DNA of 64,000 bases from an uncultured Eubacterium sp. GTDB lineage: Bacteria; Bacillota; Clostridia; Lachnospirales; Lachnospiraceae. The translations under genes and the position numbers were made by a program. Of the stretch, positions 1 through 7,335 are shown piece after piece; the stretch's first letter is position 1, and each line of letters starts with the position of its first letter. The notes beneath the pieces are model-generated. The model had not been told where the DNA came from and did not search any database. It worked only from the letters and a program-made list of their open reading frames with translations. The stretch lies in contig CAMUHY010000003.1 of the NCBI GenBank assembly GCA_947088865.1, positions 124,001 through 188,000 on the forward strand, in the 5' to 3' direction.

Positions 1-666
1 TATCTTGCAGTTTTCACATAAACCAATATACATTATCTCTAAAAATCTGTAAATTCAAGCACTTTGTCATTCCTCTCAAGAGAACTTGCTCTGACGAAAA
101 TTATCTTATTCATTTCTGAAAAATACATACCCCATTGATTATAAAAAGACCAGTTCTAACCCCTTTTATAGCAATATCAAGAAAAAACTCAGCAATCTAT
201 ATGGATAAAAAAACAGAAGGCTCTCTATACTTTTAAAAGAACCTCATGTTTATATATAAAATATCTATTTTTTACTGTAAATATCCATTTCACCTGCTAT
301 CATATTGAATACCTTTACTTCTCATATTTTAAATCTTATCTCTTATTCAATCTTTCTACAATATTTCTTTATTAAAAATTATACATTCCCTAACACATAA
401 AATATTTTTCTTACTAGATAATTCAACAATGTATCCTGATATAAGGTAATTTTACCATTTTTTTTACTATTAAGTTTATTAATGTGTGTCTAAACACAAC
501 TATTCCCGTTATAGTGTGTATTTGTGTATACTATGGTGGTTTTAAGAAATCCTGGACTAAAAGGCTTTCTGAGATATCATATTTATTACGAAATAGATTG
601 CACTATACTACCTATTATTATCTATCTCTTTTGTATCTTTCCATTCCTTCAGCATAAAGGCAGAAT
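1..666. other. AT-rich non-coding stretch, no gene recognised
   Basis: I found no ORF with a plausible ribosome binding site or recognisable product on either strand. The stretch is very AT-rich and broken by stops. It holds one copy of the WTGGGGTAY motif (128-134 on the minus strand) and short TGTGT/ACACA inverted repeats near 483-530. It is most likely decayed accessory DNA downstream of the minus-strand genes. Confidence 0.4.
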
Positions 667-768
667 CTACTTACCCCTATAAAGCCTTTGCTTTGGCTTT
701 AAAAAACATTCCCAGACAAACACCAGCAATAAAAACAAGGCAAAATACGCCAATTTAAAAGCCATCAT
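667..768 (-). CDS. possible 33-aa single-pass membrane peptide
   Basis: A short ORF beginning with two consecutive ATGs encodes a strongly hydrophobic stretch (AYFALFLLLVFVW, about residues 7-19) followed by a basic tail ending KPKQRLYRGK. This is the usual layout of a small single-pass membrane peptide. No good Shine-Dalgarno sequence precedes the ATGs; the nearest purine run is about 20 nt away. It lies downstream of the DUF4314 gene on the same strand. It may equally be a remnant, so this is a weak call. Confidence 0.25.
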   Translation of the reverse strand: MMAFKLAYFALFLLLVFVWECFLKPKQRLYRGK

Positions 769-970
769 AATATACCAAAAAGTATAAGCCTTTTTTAGCC
801 CGTTTCACCCGCTTTTTGCAAGAGTGGCACTAGTACCAACAACACATTTTTAAGCCGAAAAATGGCACAATTAGGCAGATATATGAGGGGATTTATCCAC
901 AAGAAGAACAAAGCCGAAATCGTACCCCATTTTTAACCGACTTCTTGGATACTTTTACGACTTATTATTT

Positions 971-1021
971 AAAAAAATATACTCCCTTCTAAGCGGCAAG
1001 CTCTTATTATCTTGCCTGCTT
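971..1021 (-). terminator. probable intrinsic terminator after the DUF4314 gene
   Basis: On the minus strand an AAGC-A-GGCAAG arm pairs with CTTGCC-GCTT (10 bp with one bulged A) around a 10-nt loop. A T-run (971-977) follows after about 13 nt. It sits 27 nt past the stop at 1048, so it fits the end of the DUF262-DUF3846-DUF4314 unit. The gap before the T-run weakens the call. Confidence 0.45.
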
Positions 1022-1047
1022 AAAAGAGAGCATATATTAGGTCTTTT

Positions 1048-1275
1048 TTATTCAGTTATCACTTCAAACTTATCTTTTCCAATAATGACTGCTATAGAAC
1101 CGCCACTCGCCCATGAACCATGAATCTGACCAGCATCATCTATAAAATCCACTATAAAAATATCTCCTTCTTCTTTCGGTGTAAATTCATCCTCAATCGG
1201 CTCTGTAAGCCTTAGTTTTGTTCCATGTGGATACCTCATTCTATAATAAGTGGCTTTATTGATTATCGGACTCAA
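1048..1275 (-). CDS. DUF4314 family small protein
   Basis: 75 aa. The core YPHGTKLRLTEP, then DIFIVDFIDDAGQIHGSWAS and a C-terminal GKDKFEVI, follow the DUF4314 pattern: P-x-G-T near the N-terminus, V-D-D-x-G-x-I-H-x-W, G-x-D-x-F-E-V. The family is found mainly in phages and conjugative elements of Firmicutes and its function is unknown. The start is a TTG, chosen because GGAGG lies 9 nt upstream; the first in-frame ATG (residue 13) has no such site. The gene overlaps a tiny upstream ORF and is probably the last gene of its unit. Confidence 0.75.
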   Translation of the reverse strand: MSPIINKATYYRMRYPHGTKLRLTEPIEDEFTPKEEGDIFIVDFIDDAGQIHGSWASGGSIAVIIGKDKFEVITE

Positions 1276-1327
1276 TTTTCACCGCCTCCAGTCTTTTATA
1301 TAAATATTGAGCTTTTTCCCTCGCCAT
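1256..1327 (-). CDS. possible 23-aa leader ORF overlapping the DUF4314 start
   Basis: This ORF starts MAREKAQYLYKRLEAV and ends 20 nt inside the DUF4314 gene, running through that gene's GGAGG site. It is in the same frame as the end of the DUF3846 gene, so it could be a C-terminal extension lost to a stop codon or a coupled leader peptide. Only the reading frame supports it. Confidence 0.2.
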   Translation of the reverse strand: MAREKAQYLYKRLEAVKIESDNQ

Positions 1328-1354
1328 CTCATGAATACCCCATGAATCTTTAAA

Positions 1355-1756
1355 TTATTCATACTCTGGCAAATCCTCTTCATTCCTTACCAATACATTC
1401 CTACCAAGAACAGCCTTAACTGCAGGCAGTCTCTCAAGAATCACTGGAATATCGCTTTCAAGAATACTTGTAAAATCACCCTCATTGTCAAATCGACAGG
1501 CTAAAACATTTCCCACTAAAATATCAAGAATATTTCCATCTTTTCCTAACCATACACGATTGAGTGGCAAACTATCCAGCTTGCCCTCATCGTTTAAAAC
1601 AAGGTCAATCTCATCTGTAAGACCTACCACCTGTATATGTCCATCTACAAATGTTTGCTTTGCCTCAAGGGAATTTTCCATCTCCTCAATCCTGCCTTTA
1701 TAGACCTTTCCATCCTCACACCGCATGGCAAATATCTTTATTCTCTTTTCTTTCAT
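1355..1756 (-). CDS. DUF3846 family protein
   Basis: 133 aa. The segment SLEAKQTFVDGHIQVVGL, followed by VLNDEGKLDSLPLNRVWL and DILVGNVLACRFDNEGDFTS, matches the DUF3846 layout: L-x-x-x-Q-x-x-V-x-G-x-I-x-V-V, then N-E/D-x-G-K-L-x-x-L-x-x-N-R, then I-x-G-x-x-x. The family has no known activity and occurs in phages and integrative conjugative elements, where it commonly travels with DUF4314. The ATG at 1756 is chosen over an upstream TTG because GGAGG lies 6 nt before it. It lies 18 nt after the DUF262 gene, so the two are probably co-transcribed. Confidence 0.75.
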   Translation of the reverse strand: MKEKRIKIFAMRCEDGKVYKGRIEEMENSLEAKQTFVDGHIQVVGLTDEIDLVLNDEGKLDSLPLNRVWLGKDGNILDILVGNVLACRFDNEGDFTSILESDIPVILERLPAVKAVLGRNVLVRNEEDLPEYE

Positions 1757-1774
1757 CTGAAGCCTCCACAAACC

Positions 1775-3268
1775 TTAAACCAAGAAAATCTTACCATATT
1801 CCTTCTCGATTTCCTCTTTTGTCATGCCTTCCAGTATCTCCCATGAATAAGAAAACGGTTCTTCCTCAATCTCTTCTTCCTGCTCTGCTCCATACAAATG
1901 GGCGTTATCCTCCGCCAACTCATACCCCAAAGCATTTAAGTAATCCTCATCAATACTCTCGACTTCATATACATCATCTTGTTTCTCGCCAACATGGTTG
2001 GTTCTTAAATGGAAAAGGACATACCAGTATTTTTTATCCTTATTATCAATACTTTCATCTGAAATTATATCTTCATTATCAATGATTTCTTCTAAATCTT
2101 CAGTCTCATTATCAATACTTTCAACTGAATTTTCACACTTATCATTACTCTCCTCTTGGGATATTGATGCTTCTTCTTTTTCCTCAAGATTTTCAAAAGA
2201 ACTCTGTTTTTGCTGCTTAGAATTAACAAGTATACTTCCTTCCTCCTCAAAATATTGCCAAAGCTCAGACATCAGATATCCCAAAAGCTCTTTTAAACGA
2301 ATATGGATATTTACCAGCTTTACATTGCCAGAGCCGCTTGCCTCGTTATACGCTTCATTACAATTATTTTCAAAAAACTGAATAACCACACTGGCATACT
2401 CATCTGCTGGAACTTGATGTTCCACTGCAATCTTCGCATTATACATTACAATAGGAATATTATTTTTACGGAGAAACTTATAAGTATTGCCTTGAAACGC
2501 CAAATTCAAGTAAGATACAAGCTGTTCTATCGCACGCCTTTTTTCCTCTGGATAATTATTTTTTATATGCTCTGCAAACCGCACACACTCCGCTGCACTC
2601 GCCGAAGTCTTTATACGAAATCCATCTGAGTAACGTTCATCTAACAGCATCATACATGTCAACAGCATTAAAAAATCATCTTCCCTGCGAAGCTGTGCTA
2701 CTGTCAGATTAAATGCAGTCTGAAAGAAAGGAGTCTCCACTAACTTATTGCACCAGTCCGCAAGCTCCATACCCATTTTCGGTCTTGCCTGTTGTATCTT
2801 ACTTAATGGCGTGCCTGCGTTTAACCTCGCAAAGGTTTCCTCAATCTCTTCATCAGTACAATTCTCAAGCTGATAGGATGTAAATCGATACCCCATAATA
2901 GTGAACTGTATATCATTATCCAGCTCTGAGAACTTTTTAAGCGAAATATCATACTCCTCCCCGTCAAGCACTACCTTCGGCGTTTTGGCATGAGTCATCC
3001 ACTCATCATTAATAAATGAAAATACGGTTGACAATCTCTGTTTCCCATCAAGGACTGAAAGATAATTCCTGCCATCTTTCGACTCTTTGCGGAAATAAAG
3101 GTTTGGGATAATATAATCGCTTAAAATACTGTGAATCAGCATAGATGCCGCAAGGTTGTTCCATTGACCGCTTGCTCGCTGTATTGGGCAGTCCATATCT
3201 AAGGTCTTGCTTTCACTGTAATACTTATACAAAGTCTTAATCCCTACTGGCAAATTGCTCTTTTGCAT
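1775..3268 (-). CDS. DUF262 domain protein (ParB/GmrSD-like) without an HNH domain
   Basis: 497 aa. The N-terminal half carries the DUF262 signatures: CPIQRASGQW near residue 27 and VLDGKQRLSTVFSFINDEW near 75-95. In GmrSD-type proteins this domain binds or hydrolyses NTP. There is a helical middle (to ~340), a long acidic Glu/Asp/Ser-rich linker (~345-415), and a C-terminal part (~415-497) with WYVLFHLRTNHVGE and AEDNAHLYGAEQEEE. I see no His-Asn-His DUF1524 nuclease motif, so it is not a complete GmrSD enzyme. A strong AGGAGG site precedes the ATG. Genes of this type in mobile elements are often called ParB-like or defence-related; the actual role here is unknown. Confidence 0.7.
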   Translation of the reverse strand: MQKSNLPVGIKTLYKYYSESKTLDMDCPIQRASGQWNNLAASMLIHSILSDYIIPNLYFRKESKDGRNYLSVLDGKQRLSTVFSFINDEWMTHAKTPKVVLDGEEYDISLKKFSELDNDIQFTIMGYRFTSYQLENCTDEEIEETFARLNAGTPLSKIQQARPKMGMELADWCNKLVETPFFQTAFNLTVAQLRREDDFLMLLTCMMLLDERYSDGFRIKTSASAAECVRFAEHIKNNYPEEKRRAIEQLVSYLNLAFQGNTYKFLRKNNIPIVMYNAKIAVEHQVPADEYASVVIQFFENNCNEAYNEASGSGNVKLVNIHIRLKELLGYLMSELWQYFEEEGSILVNSKQQKQSSFENLEEKEEASISQEESNDKCENSVESIDNETEDLEEIIDNEDIISDESIDNKDKKYWYVLFHLRTNHVGEKQDDVYEVESIDEDYLNALGYELAEDNAHLYGAEQEEEIEEEPFSYSWEILEGMTKEEIEKEYGKIFLV

Positions 3269-3288
3269 AAAACCGCCTCCTTGCGTGG

Positions 3289-3783
3289 TTATTCCTCATC
3301 TTCGCAATCTTCATCTTCACAATCTTCATCCAGCCCCTCATCCTCATCATCCTCTATCTTAAAACTGCTATTGACTGGCGTTGGCATACCCCAAGCATTG
3401 TTAGGATAAGGGAATATCCCTTTATACACACATTCTTCATAAAAAGGTAACGACTTGCCTCCATCTATCACCAGCTTTTGCGGTTCTGACAAACTTATTT
3501 TCTGGTACTCCAAAACGGAGAAATCATAAAAACCTTTCTCAAGCAATGTCTTTTGAATCTCCCTTACTTTTTCAAAAGCTAGATTACCAATATACACATA
3601 TGGCATTGAAATGTCATTTCGGTCATATTCTGTATAACACCTTAATCCTGTTGGCTTTACGCTCATATCAACAGCAACCTCTCGGCTTGTAGAAACTCTC
3701 TTGTTAAACCTCTCCTGTTTCTCAGCCATGAACTCTACATTGCATACTTTACATATCTTTCCTGCTGGTGTAATAATTCTCAT
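3289..3783 (-). CDS. hypothetical protein with acidic tail
   Basis: 164 aa, not recognised. The N-terminus has a C-x2-C pair (KICKVCNVEF, residues 11-18), suggesting a half zinc-binding knuckle, but no second pair follows. The middle is mixed alpha/beta. The last ~25 residues are almost all Asp/Glu with two Cys (EDCEDEDCEDEE). GGAGG lies 7 nt before the ATG. It is 20 nt upstream of the DUF262 gene and probably forms one unit with it. Confidence 0.6.
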   Translation of the reverse strand: MRIITPAGKICKVCNVEFMAEKQERFNKRVSTSREVAVDMSVKPTGLRCYTEYDRNDISMPYVYIGNLAFEKVREIQKTLLEKGFYDFSVLEYQKISLSEPQKLVIDGGKSLPFYEECVYKGIFPYPNNAWGMPTPVNSSFKIEDDEDEGLDEDCEDEDCEDEE

Positions 3784-3829
3784 TCTGTATCCTCCTTCAA
3801 ATCTTTAAAAATAAACAGGGTTCCTTCGC

Positions 3830-3855
3830 CACCAAAGCCGCCTTTTTCTTTGGTG
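3830..3855. other. hairpin, 8-bp perfect stem
   Basis: CACCAAAG pairs with CTTTGGTG around a 10-nt loop. No T-run follows on either strand, so it is not a standard terminator. It lies just upstream of the 3783 gene on the minus strand and may be part of that gene's leader. The 300-base gap 3784-4083 otherwise holds only the terminator at 3929-3950 and two WTGGGGTAY-type sites. Confidence 0.4.
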
Positions 3856-3928
3856 GTACTATCTATCACTCTAAACAGAAAAAATTGCAAGTTCTTTTTG
3901 ATATTTTTTCAGAAATTTTCAAGTAAAG

Positions 3929-3950
3929 AAAAAAGCCGCCTTTTGGCGAC
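3929..3950 (-). terminator. intrinsic terminator after the retropepsin cluster
   Basis: On the minus strand GTCGCC-AAAA-GGCGGC forms a 6-bp GC-rich stem (one G-T pair) with a 4-nt loop, followed at once by six T. It separates the retropepsin cluster (4084-5506) from the DUF262 unit. Confidence 0.75.
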
Positions 3951-4083
3951 CTTTATCGTACCCCCAAAACAGTAAATCAATCATTTATCTAAAAAAATGA
4001 TATGACCTGTTTTATGAATACTATGATATACTTCCTTTAAAACTCATACACTGATTCATTTTCTTGAAAAAGTACCCCAAATA

Positions 4084-4398
4084 TCAATCCATGTCATAAT
4101 ACTGCCTGAAAATCATCGCATAATCCGATGGGCTTAAAAGTGGCTCTGTCTTGTACTCTTCCTTTGACATTATAATATGTACTGCTTCTTCTGGCTCTTC
4201 AAATGTTGGTATCAGGAATGTCTTTACTCCTACCATTCTAAATATTGTTTGATTGCTTAAAGCCTCTTGCTTGGTGTGACATACACTCATTACATTTGCC
4301 ATCTCTATTGCCCCAAAAGCATTACGCTTTACCGCTTGAGCCAATACAAAAGCATTTGGATACGCCCTTATAATACTGCTTACTTTCATCTGCTCCAT
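4084..4398 (-). CDS. small protein distantly resembling the flanking YPDQWVGL proteins
   Basis: 104 aa, no named family. The start at 4398 is chosen because a GGGTGGTGG purine run lies just upstream; the longer frame adds an unlikely N-terminus read through non-coding DNA. By eye it aligns with the two neighbours at 4552 and 5282: I-x-x-x-YPNAFVLA against I-x-E-K-YPDQWVGL, then GAIEMANVMSVCHTKQEAL against ATIESAVVKYVDKSKDEL. I infer a shared fold. It is the last gene before the terminator at 3929-3950. Confidence 0.55.
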   Translation of the reverse strand: MEQMKVSSIIRAYPNAFVLAQAVKRNAFGAIEMANVMSVCHTKQEALSNQTIFRMVGVKTFLIPTFEEPEEAVHIIMSKEEYKTEPLLSPSDYAMIFRQYYDMD

Positions 4399-4551
4399 TA
4401 TTTTACCACCACCCTTTATTGTTTGATGGTATGGTAGTATAACTCTAAAACAGAGTATTTTCAAGGTTATATCAGGAAAAAGATGAGAAATATCAAAGGG
4501 TAACGAGAGGCTTAAAATAAAAGGGAAAATCATACCCCATTTTATAAAGAG

Positions 4552-4794
4552 TTAGCCAAAATACCTCACTACTCCTAATTGAAATACATTATCTGGTGTT
4601 GTATACCTACCTAATATTTCTCCATTTGTTTGAATCTGCATTAATGTTAACTCATCTTTTGATTTATCTACATACTTTACAACTGCTGACTCTATTGTAG
4701 CATCGTTATCTGGCTTATATTTTACCTCAATTAATCCTACCCACTGGTCAGGATATTTTTCTTGAATCTCTTTCCATGTTAATCTCTCTGGCAT
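4552..4794 (-). CDS. YPDQWVGL small protein, copy 1
   Basis: 80 aa, beginning MPERLTWKEIQEKYPDQWVG and ending near YTTPDNVFQLGVVRYFG. It is a close paralogue of the protein at 5282-5506; the first ~20 residues differ at only one position. The start at 4794 has AAGGAG 8 nt upstream, whereas the longer frame's ATG lies before that site. It sits 33 nt downstream of the retropepsin gene. I have seen similar small proteins beside predicted retropepsins in other bacteria, but no function is established to my knowledge. Confidence 0.65.
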   Translation of the reverse strand: MPERLTWKEIQEKYPDQWVGLIEVKYKPDNDATIESAVVKYVDKSKDELTLMQIQTNGEILGRYTTPDNVFQLGVVRYFG

Positions 4795-4827
4795 ATAAAG
4801 AACTCCTTGCATACCCCAATTTATACT

Positions 4828-5280
4828 CTATTGATACAAAATATACAGTCTACCATTTGAATCTTCTATTCTTAAATTTCTAACAATACTTTCTCCATCT
4901 GGTACAGTCACATTTAACTTATGATTTTTGTTATCAATCTCATAAATTAGATTGTGGAACATCGTGGCACTTAATATAATATGGTAAGGAACATTCTTTA
5001 AATCATTGTATGAAATAATTGCCATCTCAGGAAAAATAAGTTTACCAATAGCTATACTTTGTAATCGGTATAAATTTCCATTTGTTTCTCCACCAAACCC
5101 ACTAAATTTAACATTTTCTTTTATCTTAGTTGCACCAATACTTATCAATGCTTCTTCTGGTGCTGTCCATATTGGGAATAATGCTCCTGTATCTAAAAGT
5201 GCATTTAATCCATGCCAATTATTTAAATATATAATTGGTCTTTGAAATTTCTCATTCAATATCATTGTAAACTGTTCCAT
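4828..5280 (-). CDS. retropepsin-like aspartic protease family protein
   Basis: 150 aa. The motif LLDTGALFPIW (about residues 30-40) is a D-T-G-A active-site loop with the hydrophobic flanks expected of a retropepsin half-barrel. FSGFGGETNG (~58-67) and FPEMAIISYND (~83-93) fit the following flap and strand regions. The size suits a single-domain protease that would act as a dimer, since one DTG loop is present. There is no signal peptide or membrane segment, so it is probably cytoplasmic. It starts one base after the stop of the 5282 gene (TAATATG), so the two are likely translationally coupled. Substrate and role are unknown. Confidence 0.7.
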   Translation of the reverse strand: MEQFTMILNEKFQRPIIYLNNWHGLNALLDTGALFPIWTAPEEALISIGATKIKENVKFSGFGGETNGNLYRLQSIAIGKLIFPEMAIISYNDLKNVPYHIILSATMFHNLIYEIDNKNHKLNVTVPDGESIVRNLRIEDSNGRLYILYQ

Positions 5281-5281
5281 A

Positions 5282-5506
5282 TTAGTACCACACTGTTCCT
5301 AACTGAAATACATTATCTGGAGTAGTGTAACAACTGAAAATTTCATCTTTTATCTGCATCATAAGCAGCTCATCTTTTGATTTATCTACATACTTAACAA
5401 TAGCAGACTCAATGTTAGAATCATTTTTCCATTTAATATCTACTAATCCTACCCACTGGTCAGGATACTTTTCTTGAATTTCATCCCATGTTAATCTCTC
5501 TGGCAT
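5282..5506 (-). CDS. YPDQWVGL small protein, copy 2
   Basis: 74 aa, beginning MPERLTWDEIQEKYPDQWVG and ending YTTPDNVFQLGTVWY. It is a paralogue of 4552-4794, with most differences in the middle where this copy is shorter. A strong AGGAGGTG site precedes the ATG and a good promoter lies at 5573-5601, so this is the first gene of the cluster. Two copies flanking a protease gene suggest a duplication of the partner gene. Confidence 0.65.
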   Translation of the reverse strand: MPERLTWDEIQEKYPDQWVGLVDIKWKNDSNIESAIVKYVDKSKDELLMMQIKDEIFSCYTTPDNVFQLGTVWY

Positions 5507-5572
5507 ATAAAAACACCTCCTCTGTCGATACCCTATTTATTGTAAATGCTATATCAAATTACCTTTAGTTAT

Positions 5573-5601
5573 ATTATACCTCTTGTTTTAATACTATACA
5601 A
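5573..5601 (-). promoter_or_regulatory. sigma-A type promoter for the retropepsin cluster
   Basis: On the minus strand TTGTAT and TATAAT are separated by exactly 17 nt, about 70 nt upstream of the 5506 start. Confidence 0.55.
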
Positions 5602-5610
5602 CTTCTATTT

Positions 5611-5766
5611 TTAATAAACAGGCTCATCTTCAATGGTAAAACCTATCTCATTACTATTTACTTCTGGAATATCATTTCCTGTTTCTACACGGTTATCTGT
5701 CCACCTTCTTACAAACTTATAAAAAATGTAAAACATATCGCCTATCTTGCTGCGAACATTCTCCAT
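5611..5766 (-). CDS. 51-aa fragment, unknown
   Basis: Starts MENVRSKIGDMFYIFYKFVR and ends GFTIEDEPVY. Not recognised. The frame stays open upstream to a TTG at 5793. A neighbouring frame carries a hydrophobic stretch (AILVVSVIFWGT) that ends exactly where this one opens, so a frameshifted membrane protein is possible. The lack of a clear ribosome binding site supports a remnant. Confidence 0.3.
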   Translation of the reverse strand: MENVRSKIGDMFYIFYKFVRRWTDNRVETGNDIPEVNSNEIGFTIEDEPVY

Positions 5767-6151
5767 TCTCGTTTGAAAGACTAAGTACCCCAAAATATCA
5801 CAGATACCACCAATATCGCCTTGCCAGCCATACTAAAAATCTTATCTATCTTTCTTCTCCTTGCCCTACACTTTCTATCTCTTGCAAAGTTGAGGCTGTC
5901 GAGATCATATGCGAAATTTCTTCTTTATCTTTAGATGTTTCTATTGTGTCTAATTGGAAAATAACATCTCTATCCTAATTCTTTATTGTTGATAAAGATA
6001 CTCCAATTCTTTACACTTTATTGAAGAAACACGCAAACTTTCGGTGGTCTGTTGGGGAAAAGCCTTTCCCCAAACTCATCCCCAAAATTTCCCCAAAACC
6101 AAAGAAAATCATAACAATTTATGGCATATTACGAACCTCTGAAATCCACAT
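5767..6151. other. gap between accessory DNA and tsf: decayed coding DNA
   Basis: No intact gene. It holds the remnant at 5846-5974, a perfect 9-bp hairpin (TTGGGGAAA with TTTCCCCAA, 6052-6073), and three CCCCAAA direct repeats (about 6067-6098) that make the minus strand rich in GGGG runs. Confidence 0.4.
5846..5974 (-). pseudogene. remnant ORF, 42 codons, no start
   Basis: A stop-bounded frame reads DRDVIFQLDTIETSKDKEE and continues to ESVGQGEER before its stop. It is hydrophilic and protein-like but has no start codon or ribosome binding site. I cannot assign a family. It is probably the 3' end of a gene whose front has decayed. Confidence 0.3.
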
Positions 6152-6193
6152 AAAAAATCCCCCAGAAAGCCCATTTCTTGGGATTTCTGAGGG
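6152..6193 (-). terminator. strong intrinsic terminator of rpsB-tsf
   Basis: On the minus strand CCCTCAGAAA-T-CCCA pairs with TGGG-C-TTTCTGGGGG: 14 pairs with one mismatch around a 5-nt loop, followed by ATTTTTT. It starts about 50 nt after the tsf stop. Confidence 0.9.
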
Positions 6194-6242
6194 ATTAAAC
6201 CATCTTCTTAAAAAGTTCGCATTATTTCATCTGTTATGCAAA

Positions 6243-7169
6243 TTATCCTAACTGTGCTGCTACTTCTGCTGCAAAATCTTCATTTTTCTTTTCCAAGCCT
6301 TCTCCGTTTTCAAAACGAGCAAAGCCCTTAATTGTAATATTTGCACCATTTTCTTTCGCAACTTGTGCAATATAATTTGCAACAGACTGCTTGCCATCCT
6401 CTGACTTTACATATATCTGGTCAAGAAGACAGATTTCTTTTAACTCTTTATTAACTCGTCCTTTAACCATACCTGCAATAATCTTGTCATCAGCATCTGG
6501 CTTCTCATTTTTAGCTGCTGCTGTAAGAATTTCAGTCTCTTTTTCAATAAAATCAGCGTCAACTTCATCTCTGCTTGTGTATAATGGCTTAAGTGCTGCT
6601 GCCTGCATAGCAACATTCTTTGCCATCTCTTCAATTGCAGGATTCACTACATCTGTCTCAACCTGAACAAGAACACCAATCTTTCCACCCATATGAATAT
6701 AAGAAGAAACAAATCCATTTTCTGCTTCCATCTTTACAAATCTTCTGATTTTAAGATTTTCACCGATAATAGCTATCTGGCTTGCCAACTCATCTGCAAC
6801 TGTCTTTGACTCGTCCTTGCTCCACTTTTCTGCAAGAAATTCATCAACATCTTTTGCATTGGTGCTAAGAACCTGCGCAACAACTGCATCAACATATGCG
6901 TTGAAATCTGCATTTTTTGCAACAAAATCGGTCTCGGAATTAACTTCAACCATCGCTGCTTTCTTTCCTTCTACCAATACTTTTACAATACCTTCTGCTG
7001 CAATTCTAGATGCTTTCTTAGCTGCCTTTGCTATTCCGTTCTCTCTAAGAAACTCTAGTGCTTTATCCATATCGCCTTCTGTTGCTGCAAGAGCCTTCTT
7101 GCAGTCCATCATACCAGCGCCTGTCATCTCTCTTAACTCTTTTACCATTGCCGCTGTAACTGCTGCCAT
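6243..7169 (-). CDS. tsf: translation elongation factor EF-Ts
   Basis: 308 aa. EF-Ts catalyses GDP/GTP exchange on EF-Tu in the cytoplasm. The N-terminal UBA-like module carries the signature VKELREMTGAGMMDCKKAL (residues ~9-27). The core subdomains contain the family motif VEVNSETDFVAKN (~72-84) and SYIHMGGKIGVLVQVE (~150-165). Length is normal. The start at 7169 (MAAVTAAMVK) has GAAGGG 9 nt upstream; a longer frame adds 13 residues with no site. It follows rpsB by 166 nt, the conserved order in most bacteria. Confidence 0.97.
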   Translation of the reverse strand: MAAVTAAMVKELREMTGAGMMDCKKALAATEGDMDKALEFLRENGIAKAAKKASRIAAEGIVKVLVEGKKAAMVEVNSETDFVAKNADFNAYVDAVVAQVLSTNAKDVDEFLAEKWSKDESKTVADELASQIAIIGENLKIRRFVKMEAENGFVSSYIHMGGKIGVLVQVETDVVNPAIEEMAKNVAMQAAALKPLYTSRDEVDADFIEKETEILTAAAKNEKPDADDKIIAGMVKGRVNKELKEICLLDQIYVKSEDGKQSVANYIAQVAKENGANITIKGFARFENGEGLEKKNEDFAAEVAAQLG

Positions 7170-7335
7170 TGTAATATACCCTTCTTTCCTAAATTTTTTA
7201 ACCCTCATTAAGATTATTTTATCTTATTTGTGTGCTGCTTTTACATAAATAACAAATGTTCTTACAGTTTGTGACAAACAACACACCGATACAAATCTTA
7301 TTTTCCCCTTACTAGGAACATTTCATTTTTTAATA

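Noticed and set aside
781-960. Zinc-ribbon-like remnants (CHSCKK, LCSSCG)
   Set aside because: Frames of about 20 codons without starts; the Cys pairs could be chance.
1651-2085. 144-codon plus-strand ORF
   Set aside because: It lies opposite the DUF3846 and DUF262 genes, has a skewed composition (Ser/Pro/His-rich) and no ribosome binding site.
3904-3918. CodY-box-like TTTTTTCAGAAATTT
   Set aside because: Three mismatches to AATTTTCNGAAAATT and expected by chance in AT-rich DNA.
6817-7248. 143-codon plus-strand ORF over tsf
   Set aside because: It is the antisense shadow of EF-Ts and has no site or recognisable motif.
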